Below are positions 42,756 to 51,138 of a DNA stretch of 58,389 bases, one piece after another. The DNA is from an uncultured Flavobacteriales bacterium (GTDB taxonomy: Bacteria; Bacteroidota; Bacteroidia; Flavobacteriales_D; Crocinitomicaceae), in the NCBI GenBank assembly GCA_913051935.1, contig CAJXCU010000008.1, forward strand, positions 1 through 58,389, written 5' to 3'. Both the position numbers and the translations under genes were made by a program. Every line of letters starts with the position of its first letter. Position 1 is the stretch's first letter. The notes beneath the pieces are model-generated. The model was not told the origin of the DNA. It made no database searches and worked only from the letters and a program-made list of their open reading frames with translations.

Positions 42756-43712
42756 TTATTTAAAGTTGAGCTCTACGTAGACAGGCAGGTGATCTGAGTA
42801 GCCATTTAGATACTTATTTCCGCCATATGTCCTAAATGGGACTTTATTTCCTTTGTATTCTGTTATTAAGTAATCGGGAGAATATATTTTTCCTGATTCT
42901 GGAATGATATTAAGTCTATTATATTGAAATCCTTCTGAAATCATGATGTGATCGAGGATGTTCCATTCTCCTCTGTAGCAGTTTGTTCCTCCGTATTTAT
43001 TAGAGACTCGAGTAATACAAGGTGTCATTGTTTTTGTTAGCTCTTGGACCGATTTATTGCTAGGGTAATCATTTAAATCGCCCATAAGTATGATTTTTGT
43101 GGTTGCGTTATCCATAAGCAACGAATCAATGAATTTTCTGGCTTCAGAAGATGCTTTGATGCGTTTTGGCGCACTTTTTTCAGTTCCACCGCGTCTACTT
43201 GGCCAATGATTAACCATGGCAAAAAACACCTCTTTTTTGTAGGAAAATTTTGCCCATATAATGTCTCTTGAGGTGGGTTTTTTTTGTTCAGGTAGGTTAA
43301 AGCGAATAAATCCCTTATCAATAAGGTCAAGCTTTCTTGTATTGTAAAGCATGCCGACATCAATTCCTCTTGCATCAAGACTGTTAAAATGAACGGTCTT
43401 ATAGTGCTTCAGTTTTTTATTTCTTTTTTGAATGTCGTTCATCACTAGTTCGTTTTCTATCTCACATAGGCCAATGAGCATAGGGTTTTTGAGGCCCAAA
43501 ATAATTTCGTTGATGTGACTTATTTTAGTATTGTATCGTTCTAAAGTCCATTGCTTTTTCCCTTTAGGAAGAAATTCCTCATCATTGTTAGGACCGTTGA
43601 TTGTATCAAATAGGTTTTCTACATTGTAAAAGGCTATGCGTTCTGTCTTTTGTGCAGTGCAGCTTGCAAAAAATATAACTAGAAAAAAAGGCAGTAGAGC
43701 TTTGGTTATCAT
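42756..43712 (-). CDS. Endonuclease/exonuclease/phosphatase-family lipoprotein
   Basis: From an ATG at 43712 the 318-residue protein has a signal sequence ending in a possible lipobox (FFASC, cysteine near 16) and an EEP domain: AFYNVENLFDT, GLCEIEN (metal-binding E), MVNHWPSRRGG (the N-H-x-x-S-R motif), ILMGDLNDYP (catalytic D-x-N) and GYSDHLPVYV (S-D-H). These are the full catalytic residues. It probably cleaves DNA, RNA or a phosphoester in the periplasm or at the outer membrane. A longer frame would extend 194 bases back into the M48 gene and is rejected. It follows the M48 gene by 4 bases. Confidence 0.92.
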   Translation of the reverse strand: MITKALLPFFLVIFFASCTAQKTERIAFYNVENLFDTINGPNNDEEFLPKGKKQWTLERYNTKISHINEIILGLKNPMLIGLCEIENELVMNDIQKRNKKLKHYKTVHFNSLDARGIDVGMLYNTRKLDLIDKGFIRFNLPEQKKPTSRDIIWAKFSYKKEVFFAMVNHWPSRRGGTEKSAPKRIKASSEARKFIDSLLMDNATTKIILMGDLNDYPSNKSVQELTKTMTPCITRVSNKYGGTNCYRGEWNILDHIMISEGFQYNRLNIIPESGKIYSPDYLITEYKGNKVPFRTYGGNKYLNGYSDHLPVYVELNFK

Positions 43713-43716
43713 TTTT

Positions 43717-44646
43717 TTAAAACTGTTCAAGTAAGGTAATTCTTTTTTCGATAGGAGGGTGGGTGGAAAAGATGTTGCGGATGCCGCTAAATAAGCTAGA
43801 CGCATTTTTGCCCGGGCCATTTTCAATGAACATTTCTTTAACGTCGTCATTTTTAATCGTTTCAATTTTCGAATTGCCTGATATCTTCCTAAGTGCGTTA
43901 GCGAGTCCAAGAGGGTTCTTGGTCATTTCAGCAGCACCGGCATCTGCTAGATATTCCCTCTTTCTGCTTAAGGCAAACTTGAATACCATCGAGATTAAAT
44001 AAGCAACGGCAGAGGCAATTAGTATTACAATGATTGCGCCTGCGCCTCCTTTCCCATCTTTCTTCCTGGATCTTCCGCCACCGAATAGAAAGCTTCTAAA
44101 TGCTAATTGTAGGATGAATGAAAAGATTCCAACAAATACAATGCTGATAATTAAGAGTCTTACGTCATTGTTTCTGATGTGCATGAGCTCATGTGCGATT
44201 ACGCCTTCAAGTTCGTCATCGTCTAATTTATCGATAATACCTCTAGTTAGTGTGACCGTATGGTTCTTTTCATTTAATCCACTAGCAAAAGCATTTAGGG
44301 CCGTGGATTCTATAATTCTAAGTATTGGTATTTTCATACCGACACTCATACATAGGTTTTCTGTGAGATTATAAACCCGCATATTTTCTTTTCGTTCAAG
44401 ACTTTTGGCGCCAGTAGCGTAGTTGATCATTCTAGAATGTCCGAAATATGCAATTAGGAACCATACCCCAGTGAAGCCGAGTACATAGGGAGTTGCTGAA
44501 AGAAATGCCTCGTTGGTATTTCCTGTAGATAAAAATATCAATACAACATAAAGGCCAAGCAGAAGTATAGAGGGAAAACCAAACAGAAGAAGAATTGATT
44601 TTCTGTTATTGCTGGTTATTTGCTGTTGAAGCCCAACGTATTCCAT
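43717..44646 (-). CDS. M48-family membrane metalloprotease (HtpX-like)
   Basis: The 309-residue protein has two N-terminal helices (about 20-40 and 53-70), the zinc motif HELMH at 152-156 and a third/fourth helix pair near 165-220, followed by KREYLADAGAAEMTKNP, whose glutamate is the third zinc ligand. This is the HtpX arrangement for membrane-protein quality control. It begins three bases after the LemA-like gene, a partnership seen widely (LemA-HtpX). Confidence 0.94.
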   Translation of the reverse strand: MEYVGLQQQITSNNRKSILLLFGFPSILLLGLYVVLIFLSTGNTNEAFLSATPYVLGFTGVWFLIAYFGHSRMINYATGAKSLERKENMRVYNLTENLCMSVGMKIPILRIIESTALNAFASGLNEKNHTVTLTRGIIDKLDDDELEGVIAHELMHIRNNDVRLLIISIVFVGIFSFILQLAFRSFLFGGGRSRKKDGKGGAGAIIVILIASAVAYLISMVFKFALSRKREYLADAGAAEMTKNPLGLANALRKISGNSKIETIKNDDVKEMFIENGPGKNASSLFSGIRNIFSTHPPIEKRITLLEQF

Positions 44647-44649
44647 TTT

Positions 44650-45213
44650 CTAGAATTTAACCTCTGGAGCTTGGCTTAGGTCTTCTCTAGCTGTCTCGCC
44701 AAGATCAAACATATCTTCACTTTTAAAGCCAAACATACTTGCAAACAATACATTCGGGAATTTTTGAACAGCGATATTTAGCTCTTTAGTCGCCGAATTG
44801 AAGAATCTTCTGACTGCAGCCAGCTTATTTTCAATATCAGATAGCTCTTCTTGAAGCTGCATAAAGTTACTGCTCGCTTTGAGGTCTGGATAAGCCTCTA
44901 CTTGAATATTAAATCCACTAAGGGCGGAGCTTAGCTGTTTTTCGGCTGCAATTTTATCATTGATAGATGATGCCCCCACAGCCTTGTTTCTCGCTTCTGT
45001 AATGGCTGACAATGTGCCTGCTTCATGTTCCATATATCCTTTAACTGAACCGATAAGCTGTGGCACAAGATCATGACGCTGTTTGAGCTGAACATCAATG
45101 TCTGCAAATGCATTCTCACGATTGTTTCTCAGCTTGACAAGTGTATTGTAGATATTAATGATCATTAATATCGCAATGGCTACGATAACGAGTAGTATGA
45201 CTAGTGGCCCCAT
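44650..45213 (-). CDS. lemA: LemA family protein
   Basis: The 187-residue protein has an N-terminal transmembrane helix (about 4-24), NIYNTLVKLRNNRENAFADI (N-x-L-x-x-x-x-x-x-x-x-x-A-x-x-D-I), VQLKQRHDLVPQLI, and the helix-rich core with YNSATKELNIA-like sequence FNSATKELNIAVQKFPN. These are LemA hallmarks. LemA proteins are anchored with the helical domain outside the cytoplasm; their biochemical role is unknown, though they often neighbour HtpX-type proteases, as here. Upstream lies the 203-base gap shared with the divergent dinB. Confidence 0.94.
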   Translation of the reverse strand: MGPLVILLVIVAIAILMIINIYNTLVKLRNNRENAFADIDVQLKQRHDLVPQLIGSVKGYMEHEAGTLSAITEARNKAVGASSINDKIAAEKQLSSALSGFNIQVEAYPDLKASSNFMQLQEELSDIENKLAAVRRFFNSATKELNIAVQKFPNVLFASMFGFKSEDMFDLGETAREDLSQAPEVKF

Positions 45214-45335
45214 TTTTTAAGTTTTAATTATTTATAGTTAGCCTTAAAGATAATTCTAAATATTGATCGATACGATTTATAAATAGGAATTTGTTTTTTT
45301 AGCATCTATTTTGTTTATATTTTAATCTTTTTATG

Positions 45336-45352
45336 TGATTAGTAATTAATCA
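45336..45352. repeat. Inverted repeat in the dinB promoter, candidate operator
   Basis: TGATTA-GTAAT-TAATCA is a perfect six-base inverted repeat with a five-base spacer. It lies just upstream of the dinB -7 element (45357-45364), covering the -33 position, where a repressor would block RNA polymerase. The region is AT-rich, so chance similarity is possible. Confidence 0.45.
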
Positions 45353-45356
45353 TTAT

Positions 45357-45364
45357 TATATTTG
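45357..45364 (+). promoter_or_regulatory. Putative -7 promoter element for dinB-dnaE2
   Basis: TATATTTG matches TAnnTTTG and is 52 bases before the dinB ATG. The -33 position 20 bases upstream falls in the inverted repeat and has only a weak TTTG match. The remaining part of the 203-base gap back to lemA shows no gene. Confidence 0.5.
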
Positions 45365-45416
45365 TATTCCAATCGATTTGCAGTGTTTTATTGAGTAGTC
45401 ATTAAATCTGTTACAA

Positions 45417-46634
45417 ATGCCTTTATTGCGATCCATTGTCCACATGGACCTTGACACTTTCTTTGTTTCCTGTGAGCGTCTTCTAGATAGTCGTCTGAAC
45501 TACAAGCCAATTCTAATTGGCGGCACGAGTGATCGGGGAGTAGTTGCCTCCTGTAGCTATGAAGCCCGAAAGTTTGGTATCCATTCCGCAATGCCTATGC
45601 GTATGGCTAAGCAACGTTGCCCTGAAGCAATTGTAATTAAGGGTAACTCATCAACATATACGAAGTACTCTAGGATGGTTACCGACATCATTAAAGAAGC
45701 TTCACCGCTGTATGAGAAGTCTTCTATCGATGAGTTTTATATTGATTTTACAGGAATGGATCGTTTTCATGGGGTACTTAAGTATAGCTCCGAGCTTCGT
45801 CAGCGTATTCTTAAAGAAACGGGTTTGCCTATTTCTTTTGGTTTGTCAGAAAATAAAACAGTATCTAAAATTGCGACAGGCGAGGCGAAGCCTGACAACC
45901 AAATACAGATTAATTATGGTAATGAAAAGAATTTTTTGAGTCCACTATCTGTACGTAAGATCCCGATGGTAGGCCTCAAGACCTATCAGTCGCTTTGTAA
46001 TTTAGGCATTAGAACCATAAAGCCTATTCAAGAAATGCCTGTAGAAATGATGGAGCGTATCATGGGTAAAAATGGTGTGGGGATCTGGAAAAAAGCAAAT
46101 GGGATTGATTTAACACCTGTAGTGCAGCACAACGAACGAAAGTCAATTTCAACCGAGCGTACCTTTAACCAAGATACGACCGATGTAGTCAGGCTTAAAG
46201 GGATTCTTTCTGCAATGGCTGAAAACCTTGCATACCAGCTTCGTAGAGGAGACAAGCTTAGTGGTTGTGTTACCGTGAAAGTACGGTATTCTGATTTTCA
46301 AACCCAAACCATTCAAAAAAAGATTCCTTACACGGCAGCAGATCACGAGTTGATTCCGATGGTGCTAGAACTCTTTGAACGCGCTTTTAGCAGAAGGCTA
46401 TTGGTTCGGTTAATTGGAGTGCGTTACAGCTCTTTGGTTTCCGGGAATTATCAGCTAGGATTGTTTGGAGATACTGTTGACTACCCATCTTTATACAATG
46501 CATTAGACCGTATTCGCTTAAAATATGGAGACCGCTCTGTGATTAAGGCAATAGGTATGGAGGCAAAGACGATAGGTGGATGGAATCCTTTTAATGGAGA
46601 ACCGCCAGCCTTATTAGCCAACCGTAGATCTTAA
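45417..46634 (+). CDS. dinB: Y-family DNA polymerase (DinB / Pol IV type)
   Basis: The 405-residue protein has the Y-family palm motifs: D11 in HMDLDTFFVSCERL, and D105-E106 in SSIDEFYIDFTGM, the catalytic carboxylates. CSYEARKFGIHSAMPMRMA is the finger region. A helix-hairpin-helix region (VRKIPMVGLKTYQSL) and the little-finger domain follow. It carries out translesion synthesis. The tight pairing with a dnaE2-like gene 15 bases downstream suggests it works as the ImuB/DinB partner of that polymerase. An inverted repeat lies in its promoter. Confidence 0.95.
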   Translation: MPLLRSIVHMDLDTFFVSCERLLDSRLNYKPILIGGTSDRGVVASCSYEARKFGIHSAMPMRMAKQRCPEAIVIKGNSSTYTKYSRMVTDIIKEASPLYEKSSIDEFYIDFTGMDRFHGVLKYSSELRQRILKETGLPISFGLSENKTVSKIATGEAKPDNQIQINYGNEKNFLSPLSVRKIPMVGLKTYQSLCNLGIRTIKPIQEMPVEMMERIMGKNGVGIWKKANGIDLTPVVQHNERKSISTERTFNQDTTDVVRLKGILSAMAENLAYQLRRGDKLSGCVTVKVRYSDFQTQTIQKKIPYTAADHELIPMVLELFERAFSRRLLVRLIGVRYSSLVSGNYQLGLFGDTVDYPSLYNALDRIRLKYGDRSVIKAIGMEAKTIGGWNPFNGEPPALLANRRS

Positions 46635-46649
46635 GTTTTTTAGTCAGAG

Positions 46650-49595
46650 ATGAAAGTACAATCTTGCTACAGCTTGAAATACGGTGTCTTACAACCTGAA
46701 AAGCTCGTTGAGTGGGCGGTTAAGACAGGGTATCCTTTTTTGTTGCTAGCCGATATCAATTCTACTGGTGCCGCGTTATCATTCGTGCGTTCTGCCCAAG
46801 AGAAGGGAATAAAGGCAGTCGTTGGGGTGGAGCTACGCAATGATATGGAGCTTAAAGCAACAATCATTGCGCGAAACAACAGGGGGTTTCACGAATTGAA
46901 TGTATTACTCTCGAGGTACCTGCACGGTAAAATGGATTTTCCTGACCGTATTCCGCATCTTAGTAATTGCTATGTATCGTATCCTTTTCCTGGCCCAAAA
47001 CAGGGCCTTAATGAAAATGAATATATTGATATTCAATTGTTTAACATTAACGACATAAATATTAAGTTAAATAATTTAAATTCTCATAAATTACTTGTGC
47101 TTCCCGCTATGTCCTTTAGAAACCAACGCGATTATAATACCCATCGTTTGCTACGTGCGATGCATTACAACACCTTACTTTCTAAGCTCGAAGATGCACA
47201 ATGCGACAGAGGTGGGTATCTAATAGATTTCAATACATTACAATGTAAATTTGATGCCTTCAGTATTGCTTTAGATCGTACTGTTGCGCTTTTGAAGGAT
47301 TGTGGGATTGCTTTTGATTTTAGTGAAGCAGCGCTGCCTCAAAATCCTGCGACTTTCACAGGAAGTGAAGCTGAGGATGAGCTATTGCTCCGAAATCTTT
47401 GTTTGGAAGGGCTTCCTCAACGATACAAAGATCTTACAGATGAAATTGTCGAGCGTATAGAGAAAGAAATTGAAATCATTGCAGAGAAAAAATACCTTTC
47501 TTATTTCTTAATGACCTGGGATTTTACCTCATATGCTCGGTCGCAAAATTACTTTTATGTCGGTAGAGGTAGTGGAGCCAATAGTATTGTAGCTTACTTA
47601 CTTCGTATTACAAATGTGGATCCCCTAGACCTTGATCTATATTTTGAACGCTTTATGAATACCGAGCGCAAGAGTCCTCCTGATTTTGATATTGATTTCT
47701 CTTGGCACGATCGAGATGATGTGGTCCGTTATATATTTGATAAGTATCCGACAGCAGCCTTATTGTGTACCTATAACACCTTCCAATACAGGGCTACGAT
47801 TCGGGAGCTTGGGAAGGTTTTTGGCTTACCGAAAACAGAAATAGATCAGCTCGCTATAAAGCAGGCGAAACCTAACGATGCCTTGTCAGCTTTAGTATTG
47901 AAATATAGTGAGTGTATTCAGGGCTTACCCTCTTATTTGAGTGTTCATTCCGGAGGCATTGTCATCAGTGAAAAACCAATGACTTGGTTTTCTGCTACTT
48001 TTTTACCCCCCAAAGGATTTCCAACTACACAGTTCTCTATGCTTGAAGCTGAAGATGTAGGGCTGTATAAGTTCGATGTATTGAGCCAGCGAGGGCTTGC
48101 AAAGATTCAAGAAGGTTTGGCACTCGCGGTAAAGAACCATCCTGAAAACCCACCACGTGATATTAATGACTTAGCGTTTTTTAAGAATGACCCGCGAATA
48201 AATGCGCTCTTGACTAGGGCAGATGCATTAGGATGCTTTTACGTTGAGTCTCCAGCAATGCGTATGCTGATGACGAAACTTAGTGTCAATAATTACTTAG
48301 GACTTGTCGCGGCAAGCTCTGTAATTCGTCCTGGAGTTTCACAATCGGGAATGATGCGTACCTACATTTTACGACATCGTTTTCCTGAGGAGCGTAAAAA
48401 AGCACATCCCCTTTTACTTAAGATTATGCCTGAGACTTATGGTGTAATGGTTTATCAGGAGGATGTCATTAAGGTGGCACATTACTTTGCAGGCTTGACC
48501 CTTGGCGAATCTGATGTATTGCGCAGAGGAATGTCAGGAAAATTTAGATCACGCAGTGAATTCCTAGTCATCAAGGAAAAATTTTTCCAGAATTGTGGCA
48601 ATAAGGGCTACCGTTTTGAGCTAATCAAATCCATATGGGATCAGATTGAGAGCTTTGCAGGGTACGCTTTTGCAAAGGGTCATTCTGCTTCTTACGCAGT
48701 CGAGAGCTACCAAAGCCTATATCTTAAAGCTTATTATCCATTGGAGTACATGACAGCTTGTATTAATAATTTTGGTGGCTTTTACCGTACGGAGTTTTAC
48801 ATATATGAAGCTAGAAAGCTCGGTGCTAGGGTGGAGGCACCATGTATTCAGAGGGGCGCGTATCAATCGGTGTTAGCGGGTGTTGTTTTGATTTTAGGAT
48901 TTAATTTGGTGAATGGTGTAGAGCGGAATACAATTCGGAATATTGTCCGATATAGAAGCGATTTCGGTCATTTTAAAAGCTTTGAGGAGCTACTTGATCG
49001 CGTATATATTCCATTTGAGCAGCTTGTTTTGCTCATCAGAATAGATGCATTACGTTGCTTCGGTATTCCTAGAAAAGAGCTACTTTGGCACGCGCATTTT
49101 TTTCATGATAAAACCCCAAAAAGCAACCAATCTTTATTACCCTTGAGTGCTTCTTCTACAAAGCCAAACAAGCTACCTATTTTAAAGGAGCATCGTCTTG
49201 AACTAGACTTTGAATATCTAGAGCTCATGGGGTTTTCTTTGTGCAGCCCGTTTGAATTGTTGGCATTGCCTGTAGCGTCTAATTGTAGCCCAGTGTTATT
49301 CCCTTCCTTTAAAGGTAAGGTGGTTCAAGCTTATGGTTATTTGGTTTCACTCAAGAATTCGAAATCGTCTAGAGGTCAAGCAATCTCATTTGGTATGTTT
49401 TTGGATCATGACGGTTTGGTAATAGATACCGTACATTTTCAAAGTTCTTTAAAACACTATCCTTTTTCGGGTTCAGGGATTTACTTTTTGGAAGGCAAGC
49501 TGGTCGAAGAGTTTGGTTTCTACTGCATTGAGGTACGTTATATGAAAAAGCAATCTTATATTGAGGATCCTCGTTTTTCAGCGCAGGCTCATTAA
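46650..49595 (+). CDS. dnaE2: DNA polymerase III alpha-type subunit (DnaE2-like)
   Basis: The 981-residue C-family polymerase has a PHP-like N terminus starting VQSCYSLKYGVLQPEKLV, where the metal-binding histidines of active PHP domains (H-x-H) are missing. The palm has GRGSGANSIVAYLL and the catalytic aspartates D345 and D347 in SPPDFDIDFSW. Fingers, a helix-hairpin-helix region (FAKGHSASYAVESYQSLYLK precedes it) and a C-terminal OB-fold (VVQAYGYLVSLKNS) follow. It is about 180 residues shorter than replicative DnaE. With dinB it likely forms an error-prone damage-tolerance module. The stop overlaps the convergent peptidase stop by TTAA. Confidence 0.92.
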   Translation: MKVQSCYSLKYGVLQPEKLVEWAVKTGYPFLLLADINSTGAALSFVRSAQEKGIKAVVGVELRNDMELKATIIARNNRGFHELNVLLSRYLHGKMDFPDRIPHLSNCYVSYPFPGPKQGLNENEYIDIQLFNINDINIKLNNLNSHKLLVLPAMSFRNQRDYNTHRLLRAMHYNTLLSKLEDAQCDRGGYLIDFNTLQCKFDAFSIALDRTVALLKDCGIAFDFSEAALPQNPATFTGSEAEDELLLRNLCLEGLPQRYKDLTDEIVERIEKEIEIIAEKKYLSYFLMTWDFTSYARSQNYFYVGRGSGANSIVAYLLRITNVDPLDLDLYFERFMNTERKSPPDFDIDFSWHDRDDVVRYIFDKYPTAALLCTYNTFQYRATIRELGKVFGLPKTEIDQLAIKQAKPNDALSALVLKYSECIQGLPSYLSVHSGGIVISEKPMTWFSATFLPPKGFPTTQFSMLEAEDVGLYKFDVLSQRGLAKIQEGLALAVKNHPENPPRDINDLAFFKNDPRINALLTRADALGCFYVESPAMRMLMTKLSVNNYLGLVAASSVIRPGVSQSGMMRTYILRHRFPEERKKAHPLLLKIMPETYGVMVYQEDVIKVAHYFAGLTLGESDVLRRGMSGKFRSRSEFLVIKEKFFQNCGNKGYRFELIKSIWDQIESFAGYAFAKGHSASYAVESYQSLYLKAYYPLEYMTACINNFGGFYRTEFYIYEARKLGARVEAPCIQRGAYQSVLAGVVLILGFNLVNGVERNTIRNIVRYRSDFGHFKSFEELLDRVYIPFEQLVLLIRIDALRCFGIPRKELLWHAHFFHDKTPKSNQSLLPLSASSTKPNKLPILKEHRLELDFEYLELMGFSLCSPFELLALPVASNCSPVLFPSFKGKVVQAYGYLVSLKNSKSSRGQAISFGMFLDHDGLVIDTVHFQSSLKHYPFSGSGIYFLEGKLVEEFGFYCIEVRYMKKQSYIEDPRFSAQAH

Positions 49596-50989
49596 GGACT
49601 TTTTTGGTCTAAAATATAGATAAAAGAGGCAATTGCAGCAGCTCCGAGTTCCAATTCTCGCTTGTTTACATTTTCAAATACATCATTTGGAGAGTGATGC
49701 ATATCAAAATAACGTTGTGAATCTGGTACAAAACCAAATAGTGGGATGCCTGGAAAGGATTCTTTTAGTGGTCCAATATCCACACCTCCATAACCCTTTT
49801 CAAAAATATGAAGGTCATATTCTTTAAAAATAGGCGACAATGACTTTAACCATTCTACTTGTTCTTCAGAGCCATCACAAGTAAATCCTCTTGGTGCAAA
49901 ACCACCTCGATCGCTTTCAATTGCAGCAAAGTGTTTCTCTTCATTTTCCTTTACCCACTTAGCATAGGTTTTACCACCCTTATTTCCATTTTCTTCGTTC
50001 ATAAAGAAGACCAGTCTCAAGGTGTGCTCAGGCTGATAATTCATTTTTTTTAGAATTCTAAAAGCTTCAAGACAATGTATGATACCTGCGCCATCGTCGT
50101 GTGCACCTTCTCCTGTGTCCCAGGAGTCAAGATGTCCACCGATGGTTATGATTTCATCTGAATATTTTCCTCCTTTAATTTCTCCAAGGACATTGTAAGA
50201 CTTGGTATCAGGGTAGGACCTACAGTCCATCTCCATCACTAACTCTATATCTTGTTCAGGATTACTCTTGAATAATTCATGAATTTTGTTGGCGTCAGCA
50301 GTACAGATTGCGGCTGCAGGAATTTTATCAACTCCATTTGCGTAATACATTGAGCCGGTATGCGGATGCGGGTCAGCGGCAAGCCCTAAGGAACGAATAA
50401 CCGAGGCAATTGCTCCTTTTTCTGAAGCTATTGAAGCGCTATTCCCTCGCAAGGGGTAACATCCTCCATAGGCTTTAAAGGTTTGAATTTGTGTTGCATC
50501 CATAGCTTGGTTTACAAATACGATTTTACCTTTTACCAAAGTTGGTGATGCTGCTTTTAAGGCATCAAGGCTTTCAAATTCTATCAAATTACCTCTAAGT
50601 GTTCCATTTGTTCCTACGGAGCCACCTAAAGCAAGTCCTTTTAGCTTGGTGTGAGCGCCGCCACTCGTTTTGAGGTAAAATACTTCTTTTGTACCTCGCT
50701 CCCAATGTGGAACCTGTATTTCATGAAGTCTTGATTCTAGACCATAGCTAGTCATTTTTTTTTGTCCCCACTCTATAGCCATTTGTGCCTCAGTTGATCC
50801 CGTGATTCTTGCGCCAATTTCTTTGCATAAAAACCTAAGGTCCTCATAGGCATGTCCTTTTGTTAAAGCTTCGGTGTATATTTCTCGAATAAATTTTGTT
50901 CTGCTATTTTTTATTTCGCTCTTTTGAGCAGATAAAATGCCATGAATTACGATTATAAAAAAAAGAGAAAGGTACTTTAAAGCGTTCAT
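49592..50989 (-). CDS. Secreted M28-family metallopeptidase
   Basis: From the ATG at 50989 the 465-residue protein has a signal peptide (YLSLFFIIVIHGILSA). A PA (protease-associated) domain occupies about 120-250. The M28 catalytic region has GGHLDSWDTGEGAHDDGAGI with the zinc ligands H and D, and FFMNEENGNKGG with the catalytic glutamate pair. Final zinc ligand is likely the histidine of MHHSPND. It matches dipeptidase or carboxypeptidase Q-like enzymes that work in the periplasm or outside. A ten-codon longer frame is possible but would lack a clear signal sequence at the N terminus. Confidence 0.93.
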   Translation of the reverse strand: MNALKYLSLFFIIVIHGILSAQKSEIKNSRTKFIREIYTEALTKGHAYEDLRFLCKEIGARITGSTEAQMAIEWGQKKMTSYGLESRLHEIQVPHWERGTKEVFYLKTSGGAHTKLKGLALGGSVGTNGTLRGNLIEFESLDALKAASPTLVKGKIVFVNQAMDATQIQTFKAYGGCYPLRGNSASIASEKGAIASVIRSLGLAADPHPHTGSMYYANGVDKIPAAAICTADANKIHELFKSNPEQDIELVMEMDCRSYPDTKSYNVLGEIKGGKYSDEIITIGGHLDSWDTGEGAHDDGAGIIHCLEAFRILKKMNYQPEHTLRLVFFMNEENGNKGGKTYAKWVKENEEKHFAAIESDRGGFAPRGFTCDGSEEQVEWLKSLSPIFKEYDLHIFEKGYGGVDIGPLKESFPGIPLFGFVPDSQRYFDMHHSPNDVFENVNKRELELGAAAIASFIYILDQKSP

Positions 50990-51113
50990 AGTGTTTGTTA
51001 GGTCTTTAAAAGTAGCCAAAATTCCATTTTAGATTACAAATACGGATGATTCTTATTGATGAAAAAATCATTGGGCTGATCTTCAAACAAGGTATAATCT
51101 TAGCATTCTTTGT

Positions 51114-51121
51114 TATCTTTG
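51114..51121 (+). promoter_or_regulatory. Putative -7 promoter element for ychF-fahA-rel
   Basis: TATCTTTG matches TAnnTTTG and ends 17 bases before the ychF ATG at 51139. It is the same octamer seen before thrS. The -33 position shows no TTTG. Confidence 0.45.
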
Positions 51122-51138
51122 AAATCCAAAAAAAAAAT

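Noticed and set aside
43713..43910. N-terminal extension of the EEP-family lipoprotein
   Set aside because: It would overlap the M48 gene for 194 bases and hide the signal sequence; the ATG at 43712 gives a normal lipoprotein start.
51046..51138. 31-residue N-terminal extension of YchF
   Set aside because: The extension is hydrophobic, contains the promoter-like TATCTTTG and is absent from the family; the ATG at 51139 fits the P-loop position.
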